A stretch of DNA of 64,000 nucleotides from Bacteroidia bacterium (GCA_002749065.1 PDTX01000008.1:35405-99404); one strand, 5' to 3'; counted from the stretch's first letter, positions 18,791-29,719 are shown. Program-made: numbers and translations. The notes: generated by a model not told the origin, from the sequence alone.

Positions 18791-21700
18791 ATGAGAAAAT
18801 TCTCTTTATTTCTAATCATGCTCCTGTGCGTGCCGCTATGGCTTTCCGCCGGCGAGGTGCGCATGGGTGGCCATCGCTTCGTGCCCGAGCCCAATGTCGG
18901 CGTGCGAACCCGTGGCGCGAAGGTAGCCCTTCCGGCGGCCGTTCGCGGGCGGCACAACGTGCTGATCCAGCTGCGGGAGCTGCCGACCCCGGCCGATCGT
19001 GCAGCCCTGGCGGCGCGCGGCGTGGAGCTGGACCGCTACATCAACGGCAATGCGTACTTCGCGCTGGTGAAGGAGGGGGTGAAGCCCGCCTCGCTGCGCG
19101 ACTTGGGCGTGGTTTCCATGGTGGCGGTCAAGCCCGAGTGGAAGATAGACCGCACGCTCGAGAACGCGCCGAGCTACGTGCGGGATGGGGAGTGGCTGCG
19201 TGTCCACCTCCGCCTGGCGGGCAACGTGGCCCGCGGGGAGGCGCAGGCCGCGCTGGCCGCGCTCGAGGCCGCGGAGATGCGCTTCGTGGACTCGGGCAGC
19301 GGGGTATGGCTGCGCGTCCGGGAGAGCCGCCTGCGCGAGGTGGCCTCCCTGCCGTGGGTGATCTCCGTGATGCCGGCCCCCAAGCCGAACATCCTCTACA
19401 ACCGGAACGGTAGCCGCCTCACCCGTGCCGCCGCGCTGCGCACCCCCGCCTCGCTGCAGGGCCGTGGCCTCTCGGGCAGGGGCGTACGTGTGGGTATCTG
19501 GGACGGGAACGCGGTGAACCACCCCGACTTCGCCGGGCGCGTGATGCAGCAGGAGTACGAGATGTCCGATGAGGGCGCCTCGAAGCACGGGACCCACGTC
19601 ACGGGCTCGGTGCTCGGGGGCGGGGTGCTGGACCCCGACGCCATGGGCATGGCCCCCTCGGCGACGGCCTACTCCTGGAACTTCAACGTGCAGAGCAATG
19701 GCCTTGAGCCCTGGGATGAGATGCGGACGACGCACGAGAAGTTCGGCATCACCCTCACGCAGAACTCCTACGGTCCGCAGCTCTTCTGCGGGCACGTCGA
19801 CATGATCACCTACACGGCCAGCGATGCGTTCATGGACGCGCTCGCCTACGAGAAGCCCTACATGACGCACGTGTTCGCCGCGGGTAACGCCGGGGATATC
19901 TGCGCCAACGAGCTGACGGCCAAGCACGGTGCCCCGCAGTACGGCTCTTCGACCTCCTTCGGCAAGAACATGCTGTACGTGGGCGCGACCAACGACCAGG
20001 GCGAGCTGGTGCCCTTCAGCTCCTGCGGCCCGCTCGACGACGGGCGCATCTTCCCCACCATTTGCACCAAGGGCTCGAACAACTACAGCACCTCGCTGGG
20101 CGATGCGTACACGAACATGAGCGGGACCTCGATGGCCTGCCCCACCGCGACGGGCACGCTGGCCCTGCTGACCGAGCGCTACAAGCAGCTCTTCGGTGGC
20201 AACCCCCGCTCGGACCTGCTGCGTGGCATCGTGGCCAACTCGGCCGATGACGCGGGCCAGCCGGGCCCGGACTTCAAGTTCGGCTTCGGCCTTCTGAACG
20301 CGGAGCAGGCCGCTATGACCATAGAGCGCGAGTGGTTCGCCCTGTCGGACGGCTCGGGCCTGGCTCAGGGGGGCAAGCGCGAGCATAGGGTGCGCGTGCC
20401 GGCCGGCGCGAAGCGCGCCCGGGTGATGCTGGTGTGGAACGACCCCGGCCTCGAATCCATCCCGGGCGTGGGCTTCCCCGTGGTGCAGAACGACCTGGAC
20501 CTGACGGTGAACGGCCAGCGCCCCCTGGTGCTGAACCCCACCCGGGGGCATGTGGGCGACCTGGCCAAGCCCGGGCGCGATGCGATCAATAACATCGAGC
20601 AGGTGGTGGTGGAGAACCCCCGCGGCGAGCTCATCGTGAGCGTGGAGGCCACCAAGATCCCCCAGACAGCGCAGAACTACGCGCTGGTCTGGTTCTTCGA
20701 GCTGGACGAGCTGCGCATAGCCTCCCCGGCCAACGGCGAGCTCTTCCGCCCGGGCGAGCGCTTCTTCCTGCGCTTCGATGGCCTGGGCTACGAGCATAAC
20801 TACACGGTGGAGCTCTCCCTCGATGGCGGGACCACCTGGAAGAAGCTCGGCTCGCAGCCCGGTCGCCACCACGACAAGGCCGCCAAGCCGCGCCTGTTCA
20901 ACCCCCACTACGACCTCCCGCGCACGGCCCCGATGACGGCCAGCGCGCTGGTACGGGTGACAACCCAGGATGGCCGCGTGGCCGTGAGCCCCTCGCCCTT
21001 CACCATCGCCCCGCAGGTCAGGGACGTGAGCTTCGAGGGCGAGGTCTGCGGCACCAACCCATGGAAGCTCTCCTGGCGGCCCGACCCCCTCGCGGAGAAG
21101 GGCTACGGCGTATTCTACTTCGATGGGGCCAAGGGCGAGTACATGCTGTACAAGGATGTGGCCAAGGATGCCAAGGAGCTCTCCATACCGCTGAGCGACC
21201 TCAGCAAGAGCGGCGTTTGGACCGTGGCGGCCAAGGTGAATGACAAGGTGTACGGCAAGCGTGCCCAGGCCGCGCAGACCTTCCTGGTGCCCCCGCTGTC
21301 GGTGATGGGGCGCGATGCCTTCCCGATAGTGGAGACCTTCCGCCAGTTCCCCGCGCAGTACTTCCGGCCGCGCTACGGCGAGAACATCCGCCTGACCACC
21401 AAGCCAGCCCTGCTGCTGGGCGCGGCCCCGGGCTCCAACATCCTGGGCTTCTCCATCTACCCCAAGGATCGCAACAGCTTCAAGCAGGAGAACTTCGATA
21501 AGGACAACCTCTTTGCCAGCCCGAAGAATGATGCCTGCATCGGCCGCCTGCACCAGTGCGAGGTGGACTTCTCGAAGGTGGAGGAGCAGGTGACCATGCG
21601 GGTGGTGATGGCCGTGCTGCCAGCGACGGCCGGGTCGCTGCAGGAGCAGGAGGTGAAGCCGCAGTTCCGCGTGGTGGACAAGGACGGCAAGCCCATCGCG

Positions 21701-24700
21701 GTCGACAACCCCATGGAGTCCGACAAGGATGGTGGCAAGATCATCGTGGGCTCCGGCGCCGACCGCCAGCTCTACTACAAGCTGCCGCTCAAGTACAAGG
21801 GGGCCCTCTCCCTGGAGTTCGCGGGCATAACCCCGGGCGATAAGTTCGTGTTCAACCGCGTGGAGTTCTTCGTGGCGCCCAAGGAGCAGGATGTGGCCGT
21901 GAGCCTGGTGTCGACCCCGCTGCCCGAGCGCCTGACCAACCGCGAGCTCGTGCTGGTGGACGTGCAGAACAAGACCAAGCACGAGTACGAGCGGCTCTCG
22001 GTGCGCGTGAAGCGCGATGGGAAGGACATCGACGGCATCGTCCTCGAGAAGGTGAAGCCCTTCGAGAAGCGGAGCCTGGTGCTCTACTACGACTTCACGA
22101 CCACCCATGAGAAGGGCCAGAAGTTCGACTTCGAGGTGAGCTGCGAGGTGGTGGGCGACATGGACCCCAGCGATAACGTGGCCCGCGTCGACGTGGTGAA
22201 CACCGGCGAGGTGCTATGCATGCCGCTGAGCACCGAGCGCATCGGCATGCAGGGGCGGATCCAGAAGACCGACCCCAAGATCACGTTCAAGATGCCGGGC
22301 GATGGCAAGCGGATCATCTTCGCCGACCACGGCGGGGTGGTGTCCAACTACACCGCCGGCCAGGTGAGCACCCTGAAGATCCTGCCCTCAGACCCGAAGA
22401 AGAAAATCAGGGTGAACTTCACGTCCTTCAAGACCATCAAGTCCAGCGGCGCACTGGCGGTCTTCACGGACGACGTGCCCAAGGACCTCACCATCTCGGA
22501 CAACCAGCCCAGCCAGCCCCTGCTGGCCGGAGACTACGACCAGGAGGCCAAGGCCGGCAAGTGGCAGTACGTCTCCAACGCGGGCGATGGGGGGGTCACC
22601 TTCCTGTTCCAGTCGCGCGACCAGGTGGATGCCGGGTGGGAGGCTGAGATCACGGAGGTGGACCCGGCCGACCCGATGGAGGTGCTCTCCTTCGAGGCCA
22701 ACCTGAAGGGCAATGCGCCCTTCGCGAAGATCTCGCCCCGGGTGACCATCAAGAACAAGAGCGGCGAGGCTCTGACCCCCCGCGTCATAGCCCATACGGG
22801 CCAGGGCATGGAGCCCACGGTGCAGACCCCGAAGCTGGAGGCGTCGAAGGAAACGGTGGTGGAGTTCAAGGATTTCATCTCCCTCCCCCTGTCCACCACG
22901 GTGCTGATCCGCTCCTGGCTGGAGTCACCCAGCGACTCGCAGGGGGCGCTACGCCACCCGGACGACCCGAACTTCACGGGCGAGAGCAACAACGAGATCT
23001 ACGGCGTGGCGGCCTACGACTGCTACGATGTGCCCCGGCCATCGCGGAATACCAAGACTCTCCGCCTGCTGAAGGTGTCCTCGGCGCTGGCCAAAGAGGA
23101 AGAGGGCTTCCAGATCCCCAACCCGGAGGAGATCTTCGCCGCCCGGGCGGCACGCTTCCGCCTCTGGGCCAGGGATAGGGCCGTAGCGTACCGCCTGTCC
23201 GACACGCTGCACTACTACGATGGGGTGCGTAGCCAGGCCGATAAGGCGCTGCGCGTGAAGGTGAAGAACAACGAGTACTACACCAACGACATATCGCTGG
23301 TTGCCTGGGTGGACTGGAATAGGGATACGGTTTTCCAGCCCGAGGAGCGCGTCGCCACGCAGGTTGACGGCAATGAGGTTCGGGATGTGCAGCTGGCCCT
23401 GGCGCCCCCGGCGGACGCGGAGGAGGGCGCCTACCGCATACGCATCGCGGTGGGCTCGCTCAAGGAGCTCGAGTCGGCCTCCGTAGCCGGGGGGCTGAAG
23501 GTGGGCCAGGTTCGCGACTTCACCCTGCGCTACAGCAAGGGCCTGCCGCCGAGCTCGAACGACCTGCAGCTCCTGTCGGTGGATATGGGCGACTACATCC
23601 GCGAGCAGGCGGTGTTCGACCAGCCGGTGAAGCTGACCATCCGCAACGCCGGGCCGCTGAACTACTCGGGCGATGTGCGCATCGAGGCCAAGCTGAACGG
23701 CAAGCCCTTCACCTCCATGCTGCAGAACATCGCCGTGGAGCCGGGCAAAACGAAGGAGGTCTTCCTCAACCGCAAGGTCCAGATGCCCGACAAGGACGTG
23801 TACCGCGTGGAGGTCTCGATCGAGGAGACCCCCGAGGTGGTGAACGCCAGCAACAATGCCGGCCGGGCCGAGGTGGTGGTGCGCAAGCCGAACACCTCCA
23901 CCAGCCCCGATGCGGATAACTACGTGATAGCCTTCTCGACGGAGGAGGATGCCAACGGCGCGCGCCTGGGCGAGCCCATCCTCTTCGAGAAGGAGGTAGG
24001 CCCGACCTACGGGAGCCACCTGCCGAGCACCTTCGAGATGTGGTTCTACGTCAATGAGTCGCGCAAGAACGTAATCATGACCTCCGACGGCGACGGCCTC
24101 AAGCTGATGACGCTCTACAACATGGCGCAGGGCCTGCCCGACAACGCGCTGGCCATCCAGGCCGGCCCGGGCTGCCTGTACTACACGGATGCCAACACGG
24201 TGCTGCCCGGCCGGTGGTACCACCTGGCCATCGTGATCCGCGACTACGTGGCGGCTTCGCAGTACGACCTGGGTAAGTCCGATGTGGGCATCTACCTCAA
24301 CGGCTCTGCCGTGCCGCTCACCAAGCAGGGTGAGGGGGCCGTCTCGTGGTTCGGCCTCCGCCTGGCGCCGGAGTTCGACGGCAAGATCGACGAGTTCCGC
24401 ACGTGGGATATGATCCGTAGCCCCGAGCAGATCAACGAGTACATGTTCAAGCACGCTGATGGCCAGCCCGCCCTGGTGGAGGAGTTCCACATGGACGAGG
24501 CCAACGGCAGCCTGAAGATCCACTCCGTGGGTGGGGCCAAGAAGAAGGAGGGGACGCTCTTCGCGCCGCTCTCCCGCATAGAGGAGGTGTGGGAGAAGCC
24601 GAGCGTGCTCTTCTGCACCACCGAGTTCCACGGGCAATCGTTCATCGAGCCCAAGGGCGAGAACACCTACGAGGTGACCTTCGCCAAGAACGTAGACCTC

Positions 24701-27700
24701 AGCTCCGTGTCGGGGCGCGTGGTGGGCACCTGGCCCGGCACGAAGGTGCTCTTCGGCGGCAAGCTCGTGAGCAACACCCAGCGCTTCGACTTCAGCGGCG
24801 GCAAGGTGCTGGAGTTCACCCTCGAGAAGAAGGGCGTGTTCGGCAAGAACTACGAGCAGAAGGTGAAGCTGGTGGCCAAGTCCGACCGCTCCAACGAGTG
24901 CCAGCTCCTCTCGGCCCAGGCATCCCAGCAGGTCGGCGGGAAGGTGCTCGCCAGCCTTTTCAGGCCCAAGAGGATAGACCTGCTGAAGGCCGAGGAGCAG
25001 CCGAGCGATATGTCGAAGATGCACCTGCTCTTCAAGATGAGCAAGGGCGCGAAGGCCTACGTGGACGGGAAGCCGCTGCGGAGTGGCGACGAGGTAGACC
25101 TCTCCCAGGCCCTGGCCATGACCATCAAGGCGGAGAATGAGCGGGATAGCATGAACTACATCCTCCGCCTGTCGGTGGCGCAGCAGCTGACCGTGGAGGC
25201 ACCGGCCGCAACGCACGAGTACGGCGCGGCGGATGTAGCCCTGACAACCACCGGGGTGAGCGCCGCGAACGCCTCCTTCGTCCGTTGGGTATCGGCGGAT
25301 GCCGGCGTGGCGACCGTGCTGACCGCGCCCGATGGCAAGAGCACTCTGCGCCTGGGTCGCCTGGGCACCACGAAGATCAGCGCGCGGCTGGAGGCCCATG
25401 GGACCTACGCCGCCTCCGGGGAGACATCCTTCAGCGTGACGGTTACCCCGAAGGCTGTGAGGGTCATCCCGGATGTGAGGAAGTCCGTGAGCGGCGAGCC
25501 CATCTCCGTGGAGTTCAAGGTGGATGGCATGGTGCAGAAGGCCGATAGGTTCGAGCTGGGCGACCTCATGAAGCTCGGTGGCTACATGGTGAAGCGCGGG
25601 TCGGACAGCTACGCGCCCGGCGCGCTGCTCCCGGTGGCCAAGGGCTACAAGCTGGAGGCCGGGGTGCAGCATGTCTCGACCGAGAAGTACAAGCTGGAGT
25701 TCCTGCCCTCGGAGGAGTTCGAGGTGAAGCTCCGCGAGGCCATGGGCCGCTTTACGCTCACCGTGAAGGATGCCAAGGGTGGCGCGGCGCTGGCGGGGGT
25801 ATACGTCTCCGTGGGCGAGATGGCCGCGATGACGGACGCTGAGGGCAAGGTGAGCTTCGTGCTGCCCGCCGGGGAGCATGGCTACCTGGTGAGCCTGGAG
25901 GGCTACGCGCAGCAGCGTGGCGAGCAGAAGGTGGAGGAGGGGAAGGTGAGCGACGTGGAGATCCAGCTCAGCAAGGCGCCCGTGACGGTTACCTACCAGG
26001 TAGAGGGGAAGGGTGGCTACATCGTGGGTAGCACGATGCAGCAGCTGGTGTCCGGCGGCAGCGCCGAGCCCGTTAAGGCCTACCCGGACCAGGGCTACCG
26101 CTTCGTGGGCTGGTTCAACGGGACGACTAAGCTCAGCACCGAGCTCGAGCACCAGGCCAAGGATGTCGCGGCAGATGCTGCGTATACGGCCAAGTTCGAG
26201 GGCATACCGGCGACGATCACCTACACGGTGGAGGGCGAAGGCGGTAAGCTCAAGCACAATGGCCAGGAGAAGACCACCTTCACGAAGGAGGTCCCCTACG
26301 ACGACCTGTTCGGCGAGGTGGAGGTCAAGGTGGAGAGCGATGCCTACTTCCTGAACTGGGATGACGGCTCCACGAAGACCAAGCGCAACGACGTGGCCAA
26401 GGGCAAGGCGAGCTACGTGGCGCGCTTCGGCAAGTACGTGAAGACCCTGCCGCTCAGGGAGGACTTCAGCACGCCGGGCGATAAGCTCCCCGTGGGCTGG
26501 TTTGCCGAGAGCACCTACCACGATGCGCTGTGCACCTGGAAGGTGAGCAAGGAGGACCACTACACCGGTAAGGGGCCGCAAAGGTCGACCGAGCCCGTCT
26601 TCAAGGCGAACGGCAACCCGTACGCCATCGCGAACTCCGAGGGGATAGAGGCCAAGCTGCCCTTCTTCGCCTCCGCGGGCGGCGAAGCAACGCTCTCCTC
26701 CCCGAGGATAAAGCTGGGCGAGGCCGTGGAGAACGTGGAGGTGGCCTTCAAGTACTACTACGACTCGCAGGACGGCTCCAAGACCGATGCGAAGTTCCAG
26801 CTGCAGTACAAGAAGAATGGTGGCGACTGGGAGAACCTCTACGCCTTCACCTCGAACAGGCATCAAGCCCTGCCAACCCACGATTTCAGCGAGATCTTCA
26901 GCCTAGGGCTGGCGGCCAACGATGAGGTGCAGTTCCGCTGGTACTACTGGACCAAGTACCAGGACTACTACGCGATCATCGACGATGTCTACATCGGTAA
27001 GCCGAGGGCCGCCCAGAAGTTCGCCGTGGAGTTCACCATGGATCCCGCGGACGCGGACAAGGGCGAGCTAGTGGGCGATCTGCTCCAGCAGGTGCGCAAG
27101 GACGGCAACAGCCGCGAGGTGAGGGTGGTGGCCAAGCATGGCTACCGCTTCAAGGGCTGGGAGATAGTGGATAAGAAGGGGGAGAAGATGACGATTCCGC
27201 TCGCCTCCTCCAACATCACCTTGATGGGTGTGATTGAGGATGTGAAGCTCAAGGCGACCTTCATCGAGGACTACGTGAAGTCCATCACCTTCACGGTGAA
27301 TGGCCCCAACGAGAAGCCCCTAGAGGGGGCCACCATCACCGTCAAGCGTAAGGCGCCCATGGCCGACGTGGCGAAGTCTACCAACAAGGAGGGGCAGGCC
27401 ACCTTCAACGAGAAGGATGAGATACAGATCGGGATGCTGGAGTTCAGCATCGCGAAGGATGGCTACGAGACCTACACGAACAAGGCCTACAAGGTGAACA
27501 GCGGCGAGACGCTCAACCCGAAGTACACCCTGTTCTTCCCCGTGAAGGATAACTACCTCCTGGTGGTGAAGGCCATCGATGCCGAGCAGCTCTTCGATAT
27601 GGAGGGTGTCAAGCTCAAGCTCATCAGGCTGAGCGACATGTCGGAGCAGGCTTTCACCACGGATGCCAACGGCTCGAAGACCATCACCATCCCCGCGACG

Positions 27701-29149
27701 GGCGACTACAAGCTCATCGCCGAGAAGGACGGCTTCAAGCGCCAGGAGATCACCCTGACCTACGCGCCACCCAAGCAGCTGCTGGATAGCGAGGGTAAGC
27801 CCCTGGTCGACAAGGATGGCAAGCCGGTGCTGGCGAAACCCGAGGAGACCAAGCACGTCAAGCTGGAGATGGTGTCCAACACGCCGCAGACCTACCAGGT
27901 GACCTACACCGTGACCGACATCAAGGGCCAGGCTCTCAAGGATGTGGCCGTGGAGTTCAACAGCGTGCCGAAGACCACCAACGCCGACGGTAGGGTGACC
28001 TTCGGGGATCTGCCCAGGGGCGAGTACGCCTACAAGATCTCCCACGCCGGCTTCATAGAGCAGCAGGGCGACTACATGCTCAGCAGCGATATGGCCGAGC
28101 CGGTGACCCTGGTGAAGGCCCTGACGCTCAGCGTGAACGTGATGGATATGAAGACCAGCCAGCCCCTGAAGGATGCGGAGGTGATCTTCAGCGACAGGCA
28201 CCAGGTGACGGATGCCACCGGGAAGGCCTCCCTGGCCGTTCAGGAGGGTGAGGACATCCTGCGCGTCCGGGCGGCCGGCTACGCGGAGGTCTCCAAGCCC
28301 ATCATGGTGGACCAGGATCACTCCGACTACTCCATCATGCTGAGCCCGAAGTACGCCGTGAAGTTCACGGTGACCGACCTGAAGGGTAACCCGCTCTCGG
28401 ATGCCCGTATCGCCTTCAGCGAAACGGCCAAGAGCACGGGTGCGGACGGGACGGTGAGCGTAGAGCTCGCGGTTGGTGAGCATGCCTACAAAGTTACCCG
28501 CGATGGCTACGTCATGGCCGAGGGGAGTATCACCGTCAAGGGCGAGGCTGGGCAGGAGGTATCCGTCAAGCTCTCGCGCGCCTTCCACCTGACCGTTAAG
28601 GTGTGGGCCGGGGGCGAGGCCAAGGTCGGCGCGCTGGTTGAGCTGGCCGGCATGGAGGCCAAGAGCGACGACAAGGGCGATGCGCGCTTCAGCGACATCC
28701 CCGAGGGTCGCCACACGGTCAAGGTCTCGCTGGACGGCTACGTGTCGCAGGAGGAGACGGTAGAGCTGCCAGGCGAGGAGAAGCTGCACGTGGTGCTCAA
28801 GCCGGTGAATAGCGGCAAGAACAAGCCGGATGAGAAGAAGAATGAGCAGAAAGATGAGGAGAAGAAGGATGAGCCGAAGCCGGGCGATGACACGGATGTG
28901 GTGGCTACGCCCCTCGCCGAGGTGGAGGTGATGCCCAGCCTCTTCGCCGACTTCTTGCTCGTGAAGCACGCCGAGCGGGTGCTATCCTACCGACTGCTGA
29001 ACCTCCAGGGTGCTCCCGTACGCCAGGGGGTGACCCGGGGCCAGGAGCAGCTGCGCATCGGGACGGTGGAGCTCCCCGAGGGGCTCTACATCCTGCAACT
29101 CATCGATGCCGACGGGCAGCACCGCGCCTTCAGGCTGGTGAAGCGCTAA
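18791..29149 (+). CDS. Giant T9SS-exported subtilisin-like (S8) protease/adhesin
   Basis: A 3452-aa secreted protein. A signal peptide (about residues 1-20) is followed by a subtilase domain with catalytic D238 (VGIWDG), H266 (HGTHVTGS) and S447 (GTSMACP), all present. Further domains recognised by pattern are a GEVED-like segment at about 1475-1557 (VAWVDWNRDTVFQPEERV), a CARDB-like segment at about 1595-1697, a LamG/concanavalin-like domain at about 1735-1905, a list-type Bacterial repeat near 2400-2470, a cleaved-adhesin/MAM-like domain at about 2558-2740, and serial carboxypeptidase-regulatory-like repeats at about 2320-2395 and 2833-3340. A Lys/Glu-rich linker precedes a type A T9SS sorting domain of about 80 residues ending GLYILQLIDADGQHRAFRLVKR. 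It is probably exported by type IX secretion and cell-surface anchored, acting in proteolysis and adhesion. Monocistronic, with its own promoter and terminator. Confidence 0.93.
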   Translation: MRKFSLFLIMLLCVPLWLSAGEVRMGGHRFVPEPNVGVRTRGAKVALPAAVRGRHNVLIQLRELPTPADRAALAARGVELDRYINGNAYFALVKEGVKPASLRDLGVVSMVAVKPEWKIDRTLENAPSYVRDGEWLRVHLRLAGNVARGEAQAALAALEAAEMRFVDSGSGVWLRVRESRLREVASLPWVISVMPAPKPNILYNRNGSRLTRAAALRTPASLQGRGLSGRGVRVGIWDGNAVNHPDFAGRVMQQEYEMSDEGASKHGTHVTGSVLGGGVLDPDAMGMAPSATAYSWNFNVQSNGLEPWDEMRTTHEKFGITLTQNSYGPQLFCGHVDMITYTASDAFMDALAYEKPYMTHVFAAGNAGDICANELTAKHGAPQYGSSTSFGKNMLYVGATNDQGELVPFSSCGPLDDGRIFPTICTKGSNNYSTSLGDAYTNMSGTSMACPTATGTLALLTERYKQLFGGNPRSDLLRGIVANSADDAGQPGPDFKFGFGLLNAEQAAMTIEREWFALSDGSGLAQGGKREHRVRVPAGAKRARVMLVWNDPGLESIPGVGFPVVQNDLDLTVNGQRPLVLNPTRGHVGDLAKPGRDAINNIEQVVVENPRGELIVSVEATKIPQTAQNYALVWFFELDELRIASPANGELFRPGERFFLRFDGLGYEHNYTVELSLDGGTTWKKLGSQPGRHHDKAAKPRLFNPHYDLPRTAPMTASALVRVTTQDGRVAVSPSPFTIAPQVRDVSFEGEVCGTNPWKLSWRPDPLAEKGYGVFYFDGAKGEYMLYKDVAKDAKELSIPLSDLSKSGVWTVAAKVNDKVYGKRAQAAQTFLVPPLSVMGRDAFPIVETFRQFPAQYFRPRYGENIRLTTKPALLLGAAPGSNILGFSIYPKDRNSFKQENFDKDNLFASPKNDACIGRLHQCEVDFSKVEEQVTMRVVMAVLPATAGSLQEQEVKPQFRVVDKDGKPIAVDNPMESDKDGGKIIVGSGADRQLYYKLPLKYKGALSLEFAGITPGDKFVFNRVEFFVAPKEQDVAVSLVSTPLPERLTNRELVLVDVQNKTKHEYERLSVRVKRDGKDIDGIVLEKVKPFEKRSLVLYYDFTTTHEKGQKFDFEVSCEVVGDMDPSDNVARVDVVNTGEVLCMPLSTERIGMQGRIQKTDPKITFKMPGDGKRIIFADHGGVVSNYTAGQVSTLKILPSDPKKKIRVNFTSFKTIKSSGALAVFTDDVPKDLTISDNQPSQPLLAGDYDQEAKAGKWQYVSNAGDGGVTFLFQSRDQVDAGWEAEITEVDPADPMEVLSFEANLKGNAPFAKISPRVTIKNKSGEALTPRVIAHTGQGMEPTVQTPKLEASKETVVEFKDFISLPLSTTVLIRSWLESPSDSQGALRHPDDPNFTGESNNEIYGVAAYDCYDVPRPSRNTKTLRLLKVSSALAKEEEGFQIPNPEEIFAARAARFRLWARDRAVAYRLSDTLHYYDGVRSQADKALRVKVKNNEYYTNDISLVAWVDWNRDTVFQPEERVATQVDGNEVRDVQLALAPPADAEEGAYRIRIAVGSLKELESASVAGGLKVGQVRDFTLRYSKGLPPSSNDLQLLSVDMGDYIREQAVFDQPVKLTIRNAGPLNYSGDVRIEAKLNGKPFTSMLQNIAVEPGKTKEVFLNRKVQMPDKDVYRVEVSIEETPEVVNASNNAGRAEVVVRKPNTSTSPDADNYVIAFSTEEDANGARLGEPILFEKEVGPTYGSHLPSTFEMWFYVNESRKNVIMTSDGDGLKLMTLYNMAQGLPDNALAIQAGPGCLYYTDANTVLPGRWYHLAIVIRDYVAASQYDLGKSDVGIYLNGSAVPLTKQGEGAVSWFGLRLAPEFDGKIDEFRTWDMIRSPEQINEYMFKHADGQPALVEEFHMDEANGSLKIHSVGGAKKKEGTLFAPLSRIEEVWEKPSVLFCTTEFHGQSFIEPKGENTYEVTFAKNVDLSSVSGRVVGTWPGTKVLFGGKLVSNTQRFDFSGGKVLEFTLEKKGVFGKNYEQKVKLVAKSDRSNECQLLSAQASQQVGGKVLASLFRPKRIDLLKAEEQPSDMSKMHLLFKMSKGAKAYVDGKPLRSGDEVDLSQALAMTIKAENERDSMNYILRLSVAQQLTVEAPAATHEYGAADVALTTTGVSAANASFVRWVSADAGVATVLTAPDGKSTLRLGRLGTTKISARLEAHGTYAASGETSFSVTVTPKAVRVIPDVRKSVSGEPISVEFKVDGMVQKADRFELGDLMKLGGYMVKRGSDSYAPGALLPVAKGYKLEAGVQHVSTEKYKLEFLPSEEFEVKLREAMGRFTLTVKDAKGGAALAGVYVSVGEMAAMTDAEGKVSFVLPAGEHGYLVSLEGYAQQRGEQKVEEGKVSDVEIQLSKAPVTVTYQVEGKGGYIVGSTMQQLVSGGSAEPVKAYPDQGYRFVGWFNGTTKLSTELEHQAKDVAADAAYTAKFEGIPATITYTVEGEGGKLKHNGQEKTTFTKEVPYDDLFGEVEVKVESDAYFLNWDDGSTKTKRNDVAKGKASYVARFGKYVKTLPLREDFSTPGDKLPVGWFAESTYHDALCTWKVSKEDHYTGKGPQRSTEPVFKANGNPYAIANSEGIEAKLPFFASAGGEATLSSPRIKLGEAVENVEVAFKYYYDSQDGSKTDAKFQLQYKKNGGDWENLYAFTSNRHQALPTHDFSEIFSLGLAANDEVQFRWYYWTKYQDYYAIIDDVYIGKPRAAQKFAVEFTMDPADADKGELVGDLLQQVRKDGNSREVRVVAKHGYRFKGWEIVDKKGEKMTIPLASSNITLMGVIEDVKLKATFIEDYVKSITFTVNGPNEKPLEGATITVKRKAPMADVAKSTNKEGQATFNEKDEIQIGMLEFSIAKDGYETYTNKAYKVNSGETLNPKYTLFFPVKDNYLLVVKAIDAEQLFDMEGVKLKLIRLSDMSEQAFTTDANGSKTITIPATGDYKLIAEKDGFKRQEITLTYAPPKQLLDSEGKPLVDKDGKPVLAKPEETKHVKLEMVSNTPQTYQVTYTVTDIKGQALKDVAVEFNSVPKTTNADGRVTFGDLPRGEYAYKISHAGFIEQQGDYMLSSDMAEPVTLVKALTLSVNVMDMKTSQPLKDAEVIFSDRHQVTDATGKASLAVQEGEDILRVRAAGYAEVSKPIMVDQDHSDYSIMLSPKYAVKFTVTDLKGNPLSDARIAFSETAKSTGADGTVSVELAVGEHAYKVTRDGYVMAEGSITVKGEAGQEVSVKLSRAFHLTVKVWAGGEAKVGALVELAGMEAKSDDKGDARFSDIPEGRHTVKVSLDGYVSQEETVELPGEEKLHVVLKPVNSGKNKPDEKKNEQKDEEKKDEPKPGDDTDVVATPLAEVEVMPSLFADFLLVKHAERVLSYRLLNLQGAPVRQGVTRGQEQLRIGTVELPEGLYILQLIDADGQHRAFRLVKR

Positions 29150-29182
29150 AGGTAGTCGGGGCTTCGTAGCCTCGTAGAATGG

Positions 29183-29221
29183 GCGGGGGCTGTTGCCAAA
29201 GGGCAGCAGCCCCCGCTTTTT
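29183..29221 (+). terminator. Rho-independent terminator of the giant protease gene
   Basis: Ten-base arms GCGGGGGCTG and CAGCCCCCGC, with further pairing TTGCC/GGGCA inside, followed by five Ts. Confidence 0.9.
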
Positions 29222-29682
29222 GCTGTCGGGTCTAAGAGAGGATGAGGGAGGGGGGAAGGGCTTGGACGGAGCCACCGTTGCACCCAGCTGCGAGTGTCCC
29301 GTCACCTCCAGCGTTGTGGAGGAGCGTGCAGAGGAAGTTTACGCTAGGCGCAGAGGCCTATCGATGTCCTCGTAGCGCATCGCGCGGGGGGCTCTACCCC
29401 TAGACTCAGCTTGAAATGTGCTTCTTCGTCGTAAAGCGTACTCCGCAACATCTTTGCGGAGATGGTCGATGGGAATGCTGCGTAAGCGCGGCCCGTGGGT
29501 TTGAGCTAGGCGGAGGGTTTCCCGGGGGGAACTGGGCATTTGCTCGCCTTTCCGCTTCCCGCGGGGTGTAATAATCCACGGGCATGCTAGCGCGCTACCC
29601 GGCGCTGGATGGTTACGCGAAGGTGGGAAATGTAGTAAGGCCGGGCTGGGCGGAGTTCTTCGCCTCTCCTGACCTATAGGCA
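29222..29682. other. Gene-free stretch between two terminators
   Basis: About 460 bases closed on both sides by terminators pointing inwards. A 66-codon minus-strand frame (29339-29539) is rich in Arg and has no recognisable domain or start signal; I do not call it. No promoter consensus or repeat was identified. Confidence 0.5.
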
Positions 29683-29683
29683 G

Positions 29684-29719
29684 AAAAAGGGCCGCCGCAG
29701 AACGCTCTGCAGCGACCCT
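29684..29719 (-). terminator. Rho-independent terminator of the lipoprotein gene
   Basis: On the minus strand, AGGGTCGCTGCAGA pairs with TCTGCGGCGGCCCT (two G-U pairs) over a 4-base loop, followed by TTTTT. It lies about 35 bases after the stop of the minus-strand gene. Confidence 0.88.

Noticed and set aside
22949..26881. 1310-codon antisense frame inside the giant protease gene
   Set aside because: Entirely antisense to a gene with intact catalytic and sorting domains; low-complexity composition typical of shadow frames. The same holds for the frame at 18836-22108.
29339..29539. 66-codon minus-strand frame between two terminators
   Set aside because: No ribosome binding site, promoter or recognisable domain; Arg-rich.
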